64,000 bases of DNA from Pseudophaeobacter profundi (GTDB lineage: Bacteria > Pseudomonadota > Alphaproteobacteria > Rhodobacterales > Rhodobacteraceae), in contig NZ_JARJEF010000009.1 in NCBI RefSeq assembly GCF_029697505.1, forward strand, positions 62,001 to 126,000, given 5' to 3'. Positions 1 through 9,116 of this stretch are shown piece after piece. Position 1 is the stretch's first letter. Each line of letters starts with the position of its first letter. Both the position numbers and the translations under genes were made by a program. The notes beneath the pieces are model-generated. The model was given only the letters and a program-made list of their open reading frames with translations, was not told the origin of the DNA and did not search any database.

Positions 1-935
1 ATCTGCGCAACAGATTTCAGGATGTCCGGGTTTTCGGCAAACTCCAACACCGGCAAGCCGTCCTTGGATTTCTTCAGTTTGCGATCCGAGGCACTGGACA
101 CCCGCCAATCGGCGACGGCGGCTGCGAAAACCCCCACATCCACCGGCAGGGCCGCCTGTACGGCCGCCTGCATCTCAAGCGCGCTTTGCACTGGTATCAC
201 CTCAACCCCGTCGGGGGGAGGCACCTCTGCCGGGCCAGTGACAAACACCACCTCTGCGCCCTGATCGCGCAGGGCAGCGGCCAGCGCAGTGCCCTGTGCA
301 CCGGAAGAACGATTGGCGATATAGCGCACCGGATCAATGGGTTCATGCGTGGGGCCAGAGGTCACCAGAACACGCCGCCCCGACAGCAACCCCTGGCGGA
401 AATGCGCTGTAATGGCCGCGATGATTTCGTTCGGTTCCGCCATCCGGCCCGGACCAAATTCACCGCAGGCCATGCCGCCCTCATTTGGGCCGACCAACTG
501 CACGCCATCTGCGCGCAGGGTGGCGATATTGCGCTGGGTGGCCGCATGGTCCCACATGCGGACATTCATCGCAGGTGCCAGCATGATCGGGGTGTCTGTG
601 GCCAAGAGCAGCGTGCTGGCCAGATCATTGGCCAGCCCCTGTGCCATCTTGGCCATCAAATCGGCAGTGGCGGGGGCCACCACTACCAGATCCGCGCTGC
701 GCGACAGCTGGATATGCCCCATCTCGGCCTCGGCGGTCAGATCAAACAGATCCCGGTGCACCGCAGTTGCCGCCAACGCCGAAACCGACAATGGCGTCAC
801 GAACTCTTCGCCTGCGCGGGTCAGCACAGGGGTGACTGCGGCCCCCTGGTCTTGCAACCCGCGGATCAGCTCCAGCGATTTATAGGCCGCGATGCCGCCA
901 CCGATGATCAGAAGAATGCGCTTGCCTGCCAGCAT
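1..935 (-). CDS. coaBC: Bifunctional phosphopantothenoylcysteine decarboxylase / phosphopantothenate-cysteine ligase, C-terminus cut by window edge
   Basis: Coenzyme A synthesis: the CoaB half joins cysteine to 4'-phosphopantothenate and the FMN-containing CoaC half decarboxylates the product to 4'-phosphopantetheine. The minus-strand frame opens with MLAGKRILLIIGGGIAAYKS, a Rossmann-like flavoprotein start. The CoaC substrate clamp PAMNVRMW is encoded around 543-565 and the CoaB NRSSG motif near 305-320, so both halves are present. The frame stays open to base 1, so the last part of the ligase domain lies outside the window. The start is the ATG at 935; no stronger upstream candidate was seen. 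Confidence 0.93.
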   Translation of the reverse strand, partial: MLAGKRILLIIGGGIAAYKSLELIRGLQDQGAAVTPVLTRAGEEFVTPLSVSALAATAVHRDLFDLTAEAEMGHIQLSRSADLVVVAPATADLMAKMAQGLANDLASTLLLATDTPIMLAPAMNVRMWDHAATQRNIATLRADGVQLVGPNEGGMACGEFGPGRMAEPNEIIAAITAHFRQGLLSGRRVLVTSGPTHEPIDPVRYIANRSSGAQGTALAAALRDQGAEVVFVTGPAEVPPPDGVEVIPVQSALEMQAAVQAALPVDVGVFAAAVADWRVSSASDRKLKKSKDGLPVLEFAENPDILKSVAQ

Positions 936-1069
936 TTTCACTGCCTCTTGTTTGCCCGGCCTCGCCCCGGCCCCTGGCAATCCTATCGTCTGGAGCACAA
1001 AGAGGGAAATGCTTTTACAGGGCCATCTCAAGGGCCAATCAACAGGCCACTGGCGCCGCCGCCACGGCG

Positions 1070-1984
1070 CTAATCGGTGCTGCGAAAGGCCAGACAGGGA
1101 TCCGGGCGCAGGGGCGCAGGGGCCGAGAGGACAACATCAAAGCGCCGCTCCCCCTGGCCGCCCATCTCGTCGTCCTGACCCTCTTCGATCTGGCCAAGCG
1201 CGCGCAGGCTGATCTGGGGCGCGGCCCGTTTCAGATAGACCGCAAGCCCCCGGTCCAGCCGGGCATGGCCATTGCCGGTGATAACCACCACGGGCCCGCC
1301 CGTTTGCTGCAGCGCCTGTTCGGCGCGGGCCGCCAGACGGGCGTCACGCAGGCGCTGTATATCAACCAGCATTGGCAGCATCTCCGCTGGCATGGCATTG
1401 CAATGATTGATCATTTGGTCCGCCTCGCGCGCGGCCTGGTCTGCCTCGGGCAGGGGCTGGTCCAGACCAAAACGCGCGGCCTGGTCGCCAAAATGGTCGG
1501 CGATCCCGGTTTGCAGGGCTATTCGGGCCTCAGCCCGCGGCAGCCATGCACCAAACTGCGCCGCCTCGCTGGCAGCCAGAAACACCGGGGCGTATAGCGC
1601 AAAATCAGGCCAGCCCGATGTCGCCCAGTTCAGCCTCTCGGCGGTGCGCGCCGTATCCTGCAGGACCGGCACGGTAAGTGTTGCGGCCTGGTCCTGGGTG
1701 ATCATCTCCCAGACCACAGCCCTGGGCTGCAGGGCCGCGATCAGCTCTGCCTGCGTCTGGTGATGCACGGCATTGTCATGCACCTCGCCCAGCAGGATTA
1801 CATCTGCCCCTTTCAGCGCCGCCACAACCTGGCCCAGGTCTGGCTGAACTGGCTGCGCATCAACCGGCCCCTGTGCGGTGACCTCAGCCGCGACTTGGGT
1901 AGGCACCCCAACGGGTAGCCCCCCGACCAAAGCGACCACAAGGGCGATTGCGAAATTCTTGACTAAAAAACTATGCTTTCTCAT
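1070..1984 (-). CDS. ChaN-family lipoprotein-like / haem-binding uptake domain protein
   Basis: 304 residues with a hydrophobic N-terminal export signal (about residues 8-30, FAIALVVALVGGLPVG). The motif VILLGEVHDNAVHH around residue 60 and the later VVITGNGHARLD are hallmarks of the ChaN/Tiki-like fold, whose Campylobacter member binds haem and is linked to iron acquisition. Its ATG overlaps the stop of the upstream sigma-factor gene by four bases, so the two are probably co-transcribed. I see no classic lipobox cysteine, so lipidation is not supported here. The role is inferred from the family; the substrate is unknown. Confidence 0.75.
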   Translation of the reverse strand: MRKHSFLVKNFAIALVVALVGGLPVGVPTQVAAEVTAQGPVDAQPVQPDLGQVVAALKGADVILLGEVHDNAVHHQTQAELIAALQPRAVVWEMITQDQAATLTVPVLQDTARTAERLNWATSGWPDFALYAPVFLAASEAAQFGAWLPRAEARIALQTGIADHFGDQAARFGLDQPLPEADQAAREADQMINHCNAMPAEMLPMLVDIQRLRDARLAARAEQALQQTGGPVVVITGNGHARLDRGLAVYLKRAAPQISLRALGQIEEGQDDEMGGQGERRFDVVLSAPAPLRPDPCLAFRSTD

Positions 1985-2859
1985 GAAAGCAGTCTTTGCA
2001 CCTCTCGCGAGCGGGTTTCAAGCAGTTTCCGCATTTTTTGAAATGCCCCGGCCTCCAGCTGGCGCACCCGCTCCTTGGACAGCTTCAATTCGTGCCCCAG
2101 GTCTTCGAGCGTGCGCGGCGGGCTTTTCAGTTTGCGGGCCACCACGATCAGCTTTTCCCGCCTGCTCAACCCCTGCATCGCTTCGACAAGCCAGCGCCGC
2201 AATTGCCGACGATCATGGCTGCCTTCGACCAGTTCAGCCGCCTGGGCGCTGTCATCTTCCAGCACATCAATCCATTCGCGGCCCTCGTCCTCGCTCGACT
2301 GGACCGCGTTAAGCGAAAAATCCCCCCCCGCCAGACGGCCATCCATCATTTCCACATCCCGCAGCGGCACGCCAATTTCAGAGGCGATTTTTTCATGCAG
2401 CTGGTGGCGATCCAGCCGCGCCCCCTGGGCATAGGCCTGGCGTTCAAGCTGGGCCTCAACCCGGCGCATATTGAAAAACAGTGACTTTTGCGCGGCGGTA
2501 GATCCGGTGCGCACCATCGACCAGTTGCGCATCACATAGTCTTGAATAGAGGCCTTGATCCACCAGACCGCATAGGTGGAAAAGCGCACGCCGCGATCGG
2601 GATCAAACTTATCCGCCGCCTTCATCAGGCCCAGCCCGGCCTCTTGGATCAGATCATTCATCGGCGCGCCATAACGTTTGAACTTGGAGGCCATTGAAAT
2701 CGCCAGCCGCATATAAGCATTGATCAACCGGTGCAGCGCCTGCACGTCCCGTTGATCCCGCCAAGCATAGGCAAGTTTGCGTTCGGTCTCTGCATCCAGC
2801 AGTTCTGCCTTCATCGCCTGTTTCGGCAATGGATTAACAGTAATGTGGTCAAGCGCCAT
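1981..2859 (-). CDS. rpoH: RNA polymerase sigma-32 type factor
   Basis: 292-residue alternative sigma factor. Region 2 (NDLIQEAGLGLMKAADKFDPDRGVRFSTYAVWWIKASIQDYVMRNW in the DNA, residues about 65-110) includes the -10 recognition segment. The RpoH box is visible as QKSLFFNMRR near residue 124, and region 4 as LEDLGHELKLSKERVRQLE near the C-terminus. Rhodobacteraceae often carry two RpoH paralogs; this one may be the RpoH-II type linked to oxidative stress, but sequence inspection alone cannot prove that. Start is the ATG at 2859. It is transcribed away from cobU across a 323-bp gap. Confidence 0.93.
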   Translation of the reverse strand: MALDHITVNPLPKQAMKAELLDAETERKLAYAWRDQRDVQALHRLINAYMRLAISMASKFKRYGAPMNDLIQEAGLGLMKAADKFDPDRGVRFSTYAVWWIKASIQDYVMRNWSMVRTGSTAAQKSLFFNMRRVEAQLERQAYAQGARLDRHQLHEKIASEIGVPLRDVEMMDGRLAGGDFSLNAVQSSEDEGREWIDVLEDDSAQAAELVEGSHDRRQLRRWLVEAMQGLSRREKLIVVARKLKSPPRTLEDLGHELKLSKERVRQLEAGAFQKMRKLLETRSREVQRLLS

Positions 2860-3182
2860 TGTTTCCCTCCGGGATCAGATCGTCTTGAAAACATGGCAGA
2901 GCGTACCGGACAGCCGCAGGGGATGGCCCCAGACGGCGAATTGGACTGGGTATGCCCGGTCCTCCGCCACCCCGCAGCGCAATGCCACGGCACAGTCTCT
3001 ATCATACAGTGTGCGGCCTCTGGCCGTTGGCACCTGGCTCTTTGACGAACCTGCCTTGGCAACCTTCCGCCAAGGCACCGGCCCAGCCGGGGTAGCGCGG
3101 CCAATACTGGTTAGACCCTTGTTTTGAGCGTCACCAGCGGCTAGCACAGGGTAGAAACCGTTCATTTACAAGGGTAAAGAAC
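2860..3182. other. Divergent intergenic region rpoH / cobU
   Basis: 323 bp between the starts of rpoH and cobU. It must contain both promoters, but I cannot assign -35/-10 pairs with confidence. It holds a perfect 9-bp inverted repeat (TGCCTTGGC at 3052-3060 and GCCAAGGCA at 3069-3077, 8-nt loop). I saw no B12-box, so no cobalamin riboswitch is called. Confidence 0.5.
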
Positions 3183-3701
3183 TTGTCGGCACCTGTCACA
3201 TTCATTCTCGGCGGCGCCGCCTCTGGCAAGTCGAAATTTGCCGAAGATTTGTGCTTTAAGTCAACAAAATCAAAATGCTACCTCGCCACATCACAAATAT
3301 TTGATACCGAGATGCAGGCCAAGGTAAAACGCCACATACAGCAGCGCGGACCTGATTGGGAGACTCATGAAGAACCGCTCTCGCCTGCGCGGGTTCTGGA
3401 CCAGCTTGCGCCGGACCAAATTTGCCTGCTGGACTGTGCCACCATGTGGCTGACCAATCATATCCTGGCCGAAGGCGATCTGGCCACCGCACAGCGAGAG
3501 CTGCTGACGGCAATCGGACGCTGCCGGGCAGAACTGGTTGTGGTCTCGAATGAGGTGGGCCAGGGTATTGTGCCCGAAAACGCCCTGTCGCGCCGCTTCC
3601 GCGAGGCCCAGGGGCGGCTCAATATCGCGCTTGCGGCCCAGGCTGACAGGGTGGTTCAGGTGACCGCCGGACTGCCGCTGGTGCTGAAGGGAACGCTATG
3701 A
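3183..3701 (+). CDS. cobU: Adenosylcobinamide kinase / adenosylcobinamide-phosphate guanylyltransferase
   Basis: 172 residues. It phosphorylates adenosylcobinamide and then transfers GMP to give adenosylcobinamide-GDP, the activated intermediate of cobalamin nucleotide-loop assembly (CobP in the aerobic pathway naming). The P-loop GGAASGKS sits at residues 10-17, and the length fits the family (about 170-180). The only start consistent with the P-loop position is a TTG at 3183 preceded by an AGGG-like site (aagggtaaag). The stop overlaps the ATG of the next gene by four bases, implying a two-gene operon. Confidence 0.9.
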   Translation: MSAPVTFILGGAASGKSKFAEDLCFKSTKSKCYLATSQIFDTEMQAKVKRHIQQRGPDWETHEEPLSPARVLDQLAPDQICLLDCATMWLTNHILAEGDLATAQRELLTAIGRCRAELVVVSNEVGQGIVPENALSRRFREAQGRLNIALAAQADRVVQVTAGLPLVLKGTL

Positions 3702-4279
3702 CATCGCGCCTGTTTCTTATTCGCCACGGGCCGACCCATGCCAAGGCCATGGTGGGCTGGTCCGATCTACCAGCCGATCTATCCGATACCGCCGCCCTGG
3801 CCCGGCTTGAAGCCAGCCTGCCACCCGAGGCGCTTGTGGTGTCTTCCGATCTGCGCCGCGCAGTGGATACCGCCAGCGCCATCCAGGGCCCGCGCCAACG
3901 TCTGCCGCATATGCCCGGTCTGCGTGAAATCCATTTTGGCAGCTGGGAGCTGCGCAGCTGGAAAGAAGTTGACGCCGAAGACCCCGACCGCATCCGCGCC
4001 TATTGGGAAACACCGGGCGACACCACGCCGCCCGGCGGCGAAAGCTGGAACCAGGTCTGCGCCCGCGTCAATGATACGGTGGATCACCTGCTTCAGACCC
4101 ATGCAGGGCGTGATCTGGTGATTGTCGGGCATTTTGGTCAGATCCTGACGCAGATCCAGCGGGCCGAAGGGCTAAGCCCCACCGCCGCCTTTTCCCACAA
4201 GATAGACAATCTGTCGCTCAGCACCCTCAGCTATGGCCCGGACGGCTGGCGCAGTGGGGCGCTTAATCAGACACCCTGA
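3698..4279 (+). CDS. Histidine phosphatase family protein (possible alpha-ribazole phosphatase role)
   Basis: 193 residues with the phosphohistidine motif RHG at residues 9-11 (LFLIRHGPTH) and the second catalytic histidine in VIVGHFGQI near residue 145. Members of this superfamily include CobC, which removes the phosphate from alpha-ribazole phosphate. The four-base overlap with cobU makes a cobalamin role plausible, but the superfamily also covers phosphoglycerate mutases and general phosphatases, so the substrate is inference. Confidence 0.82.
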   Translation: MTSRLFLIRHGPTHAKAMVGWSDLPADLSDTAALARLEASLPPEALVVSSDLRRAVDTASAIQGPRQRLPHMPGLREIHFGSWELRSWKEVDAEDPDRIRAYWETPGDTTPPGGESWNQVCARVNDTVDHLLQTHAGRDLVIVGHFGQILTQIQRAEGLSPTAAFSHKIDNLSLSTLSYGPDGWRSGALNQTP

Positions 4280-4354
4280 AACATCAGGTTTCGTGATATA
4301 TTCACCAACAAATATTCCGTTTCAAGATGTTAAACTAGGCGCTAGCCTGCCCTC

Positions 4355-5038
4355 ATGTCTTATGAACTCTACATTGGTGATCGCATGTATTCCAGTTGGT
4401 CGTTGCGCGGCTGGCTCATGCTCGAAAAATTTGCAATCCCGCATCAAACCCATCTGGTTGGGCTTTATTCCGGCACCATGGCCCAGGATTTGGCGCATCT
4501 GGCCCCGGCGCGTCTGGTGCCGACGCTCAGAACCGACCAGGGCCTGGTAATTGGCGAGAGCCTTGCCATGGCCGAAACCCTGGCCGAGGCCTTTCCGACT
4601 GCGGGTCTTTGGCCTGTGGCGGCGGATCAGCGTGCCACCGCGCGCTGGCTGGCAAGCGAGATGGTCTCGGGGTTCTCCGCCCTGCGGGGCGACTGCCCGA
4701 TGCAGCTGTCGCATGTCTGGCAGGGGTTTGATCCCTCACAGGCGGTGCTGGCGGACCTGGCCCGCATCGAAGCGCTGTTTGCCCATGCCCGCAGCATCTC
4801 TGGCGCGCAGGTGGGGTATCTCTTTGGGGATTACTGTCTGGCAGAGGTGTTTTACACCCCCGTTGCTGCCCGGATCGTTGGCTATGACCTGCCAGTCGCG
4901 CCGCAAACCCGCAGCTATTGCGAAATGCTGCTGTCGGATCCGGCAGTGCGGCAGTGGCAGGCGCAGGCACGCGAGGTCAGCTATGACCCGGAACCCTACG
5001 CCCAGGATCTCGCCCGCAGCCCCTGGCCCATCAACTAG
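4355..5038 (+). CDS. Glutathione S-transferase family protein
   Basis: 227 residues. The N-terminal thioredoxin-like domain starts SYELYIGDRMYSSWSLRGWL, with a Ser-Ser pair near residue 13 in the place of the catalytic serine/tyrosine, and the conserved cis-proline region RLVPTL around residue 50. An all-helical C-terminal domain follows. It would conjugate or bind glutathione; no specific substrate can be read from the sequence. It lies 75 bp downstream of the phosphatase and may be in its own unit. Confidence 0.82.
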   Translation: MSYELYIGDRMYSSWSLRGWLMLEKFAIPHQTHLVGLYSGTMAQDLAHLAPARLVPTLRTDQGLVIGESLAMAETLAEAFPTAGLWPVAADQRATARWLASEMVSGFSALRGDCPMQLSHVWQGFDPSQAVLADLARIEALFAHARSISGAQVGYLFGDYCLAEVFYTPVAARIVGYDLPVAPQTRSYCEMLLSDPAVRQWQAQAREVSYDPEPYAQDLARSPWPIN

Positions 5039-5221
5039 GCGGTGCCCAGACGCCCGCGTCCGCCCCTGCCCACAAGCCATGCCGCTGTCCATTTCTGACC
5101 GATGGCTGTGGCAGGCTTGCGGGAAATCACCGTAAAATACCCGAAAACCACAGTTCTGCTGCTGACTCTGCCCCAACGGTGCCTATTGTTTTTCCTTGCC
5201 AGTTCAAGGGAATGAGCCCAG

Positions 5222-6724
5222 ATGATCAGCCGCGCCAATACGGTAGCCTTTCACGGCATAGACGCGCGCCCCGTCGAGGTGCAGTGCTCGCTGGTGGCTG
5301 GGCTGCCTGCCTTTGCCATCGTTGGCCTGCCAGACAAGGCCGTGTCCGAAGCCCGCGAGAGGGTGCGTGCCGCCTTTGCCGCCATGTCGATTGCGCTGCC
5401 AGCCAAGCGGATCACCATCAATCTGTCGCCCGCCGATATGCCCAAGGAGGGCAGCCATTTTGACCTGCCCATCGCCCTGGCGCTGCTGGCGGGCATAGGT
5501 CTGATCCCGCCAGAGGCGGTTGCCGACACCCTCGCCCTGGGGGAACTGTCGCTGGACGGCCAGCTGATGCCGGTCACCGGGGCGCTGCCTGCCGCGATGG
5601 CTGCGGCCAGCGCCAACCATCAGCTGCTCTGCCCCAAAGGATCCGCCGCCGAGGCAGCCTGGGCCGGCGATGCGCTGGTCATTGGTGCCGCCAGCCTGAC
5701 CGAGGTGGTGCGCCATTTCACCAGCGAATTTCCCCTGACCCCAGCCCGACCCGGCGAGGTGAGCCAACCTGCACCCCTGCGCGATCTACGCGACATCAAG
5801 GGCCAGGAACAGGCAAAACGCGCGCTGGAAATCGCCGCCGCCGGGCGCCACCATATGCTGATGACCGGGCCTCCGGGGTCGGGCAAATCCATGCTCGCGG
5901 CCCGGTTGCCCTCTATCCTGCCGCTGCTCACCCCGGTCGAGGCACTCGAAACCTCGATGATCCAGTCGCTGTGCGGGCTGATCGATGCCGGCGGCATCTG
6001 CCGCAGCCGTCCCTTCCGCGAGCCACATCACACCGCGTCTGTGGCGGCGATTGTCGGCGGCGGGCAGCGGGCGCAGCCGGGCGAGATCAGCCTGGCCCAC
6101 AATGGCGTCTTGTTCATGGATGAACTGCCGGAATTCAGTCGCGTGGTGCTGGAAACCCTGCGCCAGCCGCTAGAAACCGGCGAGGTGATGATTGCCCGTG
6201 CAAATGCTCATATCCGTTATCCCTGCCGTTTCATGCTGGTGGCGGCGGCGAACCCCTGCAAATGCGGCTATCTGGCAGACGCAGCCCGTGCCTGCGCCCG
6301 CGCACCGGGCTGTGGCGAAGACTATCTTGGTCGTATCTCTGGCCCGATGCTGGACCGATTTGACCTGCGCATCGAAATGCCGCCGGTGGCCTTCAAGGAT
6401 CTGGACCTGCCCGCCGCCAGCGAAGGCTCTGCCGAGGTGGCCCAGAGGGTTGCAATCGCCCGCGAGATCCAGGCTGATCGCTATCGCGACAACGCTGAAA
6501 TCACCCTGAACGCCGATGCCGAGGGTGATGTGCTGGAGAAGGCCGTGGCCCTGCAGGCAGAAAGCCGCGCGCTGTTGCTACAGGCTGCTGAACGCTTTGG
6601 GCTGAGCGCACGCGGCTATCACCGGGTGCTACGGGTGGCGCGCACCATCGCCGATCTGGCTGCCGAACCACAGGTGCAGCGCCCGCATCTGGCCGAGGCG
6701 CTGAACTTTCGCACAGGCGTGTAA
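5222..6724 (+). CDS. comM: YifB/ComM-family Mg-chelatase-like AAA+ ATPase
   Basis: 500 residues. The N-terminal ChlI-like domain (residues about 20-150) is followed by the AAA+ module with Walker A MTGPPGSGKSM near residue 215, Walker B VLFMDELPEF near residue 295, and a cysteine-rich stretch CKCGYLADAARACARAPGC around 345. In naturally competent bacteria ComM is a branch-migration helicase that aids integration of transformed DNA; in others YifB is uncharacterised. The length is typical. The ATG at 5222 opens directly into the conserved ISRANTVAF start. Confidence 0.9.
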   Translation: MISRANTVAFHGIDARPVEVQCSLVAGLPAFAIVGLPDKAVSEARERVRAAFAAMSIALPAKRITINLSPADMPKEGSHFDLPIALALLAGIGLIPPEAVADTLALGELSLDGQLMPVTGALPAAMAAASANHQLLCPKGSAAEAAWAGDALVIGAASLTEVVRHFTSEFPLTPARPGEVSQPAPLRDLRDIKGQEQAKRALEIAAAGRHHMLMTGPPGSGKSMLAARLPSILPLLTPVEALETSMIQSLCGLIDAGGICRSRPFREPHHTASVAAIVGGGQRAQPGEISLAHNGVLFMDELPEFSRVVLETLRQPLETGEVMIARANAHIRYPCRFMLVAAANPCKCGYLADAARACARAPGCGEDYLGRISGPMLDRFDLRIEMPPVAFKDLDLPAASEGSAEVAQRVAIAREIQADRYRDNAEITLNADAEGDVLEKAVALQAESRALLLQAAERFGLSARGYHRVLRVARTIADLAAEPQVQRPHLAEALNFRTGV

Positions 6725-6766
6725 CACACACGGGGGCCACGGCACGAAGACCACAGCCCCCTGGCT

Positions 6767-7711
6767 TCAGCCTCGCGCCGCAACGCGGCCTTCGATCGCC
6801 AGCCAGATCTTTTCAGCGATATTCACCCCGTCAAATCGCTCCAGCTCCTGGATGCCGGTGGGGGAGGTTACGTTGATTTCGGTCAGATAATCGCCGATCA
6901 CATCGATACCGACAAAGACCTGCCCCTTTTCCTTGAGCAACGGCCCGATGGCGGCGCAGATTTCGAGGTCGCGTTCGGTCAGCCCGATTTTCTCTGGCCG
7001 CCCCCCCACATGCATATTGGAGCGCGTCTCACCCGCGGCGGGCACCCGGTTGATGGCGCCAACCGGTTCGCCGTCAACCAGGATCACCCGTTTGTCGCCA
7101 TTGCTGACATCGGGCAGGAACTTCTGCGCGATCAGCGGCTCACGGCTGAAGCCGGTGAACAACTCGTGCAGCGAGGTCAGATTGCGGTCATTGGCGTCCA
7201 GCCGGAACACCCCGGCACCGCCATTACCATAGAGCGGCTTGAGGATAATATCGCCGTGCCGTTCTTTGAAATCCTTGATGGTGTTCAGATCGCGGGCAAT
7301 CACCGTGGGCGGCGTCAGGTCGGGGAAATCCAGCACCAAGAGCTTTTCCGGGTAATTGCGCACCCAGAAGGGATCATTGACCACCAGGCAGTCATCCTTC
7401 AGCCGGTCCAACAGATGGCTCAAGGTGATGTAATGCATGTCAAAGGGCGGGTCCTGGCGCAGCCAGATCACATCGAAATCGGCCAGATCCACCTCGCGCA
7501 TCTCGCCCAGGATGGCTGGTGTTCCCGCCACCCGCTGCACCGTCATGTCCTGACCACGGGTGGTAATCCTGCCCTCTTGGTAGGCCAGCTGATCCGGCAG
7601 ATAGAAAAACAGCTCATGGCCACGCGCCTGGGCCTCTTCCGCCAGGCGAAAGCTGCTGTCGGCGTTAATGTCGACACCCATGATCGGGTCCATCTGAAAG
7701 GCGATTTTCAT
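6767..7711 (-). CDS. gshB: Glutathione synthase
   Basis: 314 residues. ATP-dependent ligation of glycine to gamma-glutamylcysteine, the last step of glutathione synthesis. The start [10 protein letters not shown] is the family's conserved N-terminus and is preceded by an AAGGA site, so the ATG at 7711 is preferred over an in-frame ATG 48 bp upstream. ATP-grasp features include [14 protein letters not shown] around residue 160 and the C-terminal [12 protein letters not shown] near 280. The family length is about 310-315. Confidence 0.95.
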   Translation of the reverse strand: MKIAFQMDPIMGVDINADSSFRLAEEAQARGHELFFYLPDQLAYQEGRITTRGQDMTVQRVAGTPAILGEMREVDLADFDVIWLRQDPPFDMHYITLSHLLDRLKDDCLVVNDPFWVRNYPEKLLVLDFPDLTPPTVIARDLNTIKDFKERHGDIILKPLYGNGGAGVFRLDANDRNLTSLHELFTGFSREPLIAQKFLPDVSNGDKRVILVDGEPVGAINRVPAAGETRSNMHVGGRPEKIGLTERDLEICAAIGPLLKEKGQVFVGIDVIGDYLTEINVTSPTGIQELERFDGVNIAEKIWLAIEGRVAARG

Positions 7712-7796
7712 GGCAGTTTTCCTTGTTTCTTTCGCCATAGATGACGCAGGGCGCAGCAAGGTTCAATATGCCTTGTTCAACAAGCCGTGAAAGCCG

Positions 7797-8171
7797 TCAG
7801 CCCTGACCATAGGCATTTTCCAGAATTTCAACCTCTTGGGTGCCGATCACCAGCGCCACGTCGATGCGCGCCTCTGCCAGGGCGCCGCCCGCCTGCTGAT
7901 CAAGATAGAGCGCGGCCGAGGCCTGCACCCGCTGCATCTGTCGCGGGGTGATCCGGGCAACCGTCGCCGCATAACTGGGGCCGGTCTTCACCTCGACAAA
8001 AACCCAAAGCGCGCCCTGGCGCAGGATCAGATCGATCTCGCCCCCTGCCCCGCGCCAGCGCTGTTCAACCAACTGGTAGCCGCGCGCCACATAGGCACGC
8101 GCCGCCTGCTCTTCTGCCGCGGCACCGGCAAGATGCGCCCGCAATCCGGTAGCGACAGGCGGCCTGGACAT
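7797..8171 (-). CDS. YraN family protein (UPF0102, endonuclease-like fold)
   Basis: 124 residues. Restriction-endonuclease-like motif G-E-I-D-L at residues about 44-48 followed by FVEVK near residue 60 (E-x-D ... E-V-K) matches the UPF0102 family. The biochemical role is not established. It starts one base after the stop of rsmI, and the rsmI-yraN-gshB order is common in alphaproteobacteria, so the three are probably transcribed together. Confidence 0.88.
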   Translation of the reverse strand: MSRPPVATGLRAHLAGAAAEEQAARAYVARGYQLVEQRWRGAGGEIDLILRQGALWVFVEVKTGPSYAATVARITPRQMQRVQASAALYLDQQAGGALAEARIDVALVIGTQEVEILENAYGQG

Positions 8172-8172
8172 C

Positions 8173-9030
8173 TCAGTCCTCTTTCGCCAGTTTCAGGGCC
8201 ATCTGATACACCTTGCGGCGCGGCATCTCATGCGCCTCGGAAACGATGGCAGCGGCGTCTTTGACGCTATTGTCGATCAGTGCAGCGCGCAGGTCGCTTT
8301 CAATATCGCCCTCGCTGACCACCCCGGCAGCAGCGCGGTCTACCAGCAGGACGATCTCCCCCTTGACCGGAGTCTCCACCAGACTGGCGGCCAGTTCCTG
8401 CAGCGGCAGGCGGCGGACCTCTTCAAATTTCTTGGTCAGCTCGCGGCACAACGCCGCCGGGCGATTGCCCAGCACATCCGCCATATCCGCCACCGAAGCC
8501 GCCACCCGTTTGGGGGATTCGTAAAAGGCCAGGGTGGCCGGAATCGCACGCAGCTCTTCCAGACGTTTGCGCCGGGCACCGCTGGCATTGGGTAAAAAGC
8601 CCGCAAAAAAGAATGCATCCGTCGGCAATCCGGCCAGCGCCAGCGCCGTGGTCACCGCCGTCGCCCCCGGTGCCGTGGTCACCAGATACCCCGCCTCGGA
8701 CACCGCCTTTGACAGGGCATAACCCGGATCCGCGATCAGCGGCATTCCCGCCTCAGAGGCATAGGCGACAGATTTCCCAACCTCCAGCGCTGCCAGGATT
8801 TTACCGCGTGCAGCCACCCCGCTATGATCATGGTAGGCAATCACCTGACGATCCCGCATCGGCACACCATGAATTTCCATCAGGCGGCGCAGCGACCGGG
8901 TGTCTTCGGCGGCGATCAAATCCGCCGAGGCCAGCACATCCAGCGCGCGCAGGGTAATGTCGCGGGCCGTGCCCAAAGGTGTTGCCACAAAATATAACCC
9001 CGGCAACAAATTGACGATCTGATGATTCAC
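8173..9030 (-). CDS. rsmI: 16S rRNA (cytidine(1402)-2'-O)-methyltransferase
   Basis: 285 residues. It transfers a methyl group from S-adenosylmethionine to the ribose of C1402 in the ribosomal P site. The tetrapyrrole-methylase-like signature LYFVATPLGTARDITLRALD is at the N-terminus, and GATAVTTALALAGLPTDAF lies around residue 115. I chose the GTG at 9030 (an AAGGCGGG site is a few bases upstream) because the frame further upstream (to 9084) adds residues not typical for the family. It is divergent from the LpoA-like gene. Confidence 0.92.
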   Translation of the reverse strand: MNHQIVNLLPGLYFVATPLGTARDITLRALDVLASADLIAAEDTRSLRRLMEIHGVPMRDRQVIAYHDHSGVAARGKILAALEVGKSVAYASEAGMPLIADPGYALSKAVSEAGYLVTTAPGATAVTTALALAGLPTDAFFFAGFLPNASGARRKRLEELRAIPATLAFYESPKRVAASVADMADVLGNRPAALCRELTKKFEEVRRLPLQELAASLVETPVKGEIVLLVDRAAAGVVSEGDIESDLRAALIDNSVKDAAAIVSEAHEMPRRKVYQMALKLAKED

Positions 9031-9116
9031 GCTGGACCCGCCTTTTTGGTCGTTTATTATCGCTCCCGAACCAACACGGTGCAAAGCGCCGGACGAAGGG
9101 GAGTTTCAAGTCCATT

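Noticed and set aside
2875-3165. Minus-strand open frame of 96 codons upstream of rpoH
   Set aside because: No recognised motif, no good ribosome-binding site, and it occupies the promoter region of rpoH.
2860-3182. Cobalamin riboswitch upstream of cobU
   Set aside because: No B12-box or conserved riboswitch core is visible on either strand; only a short 9-bp hairpin.
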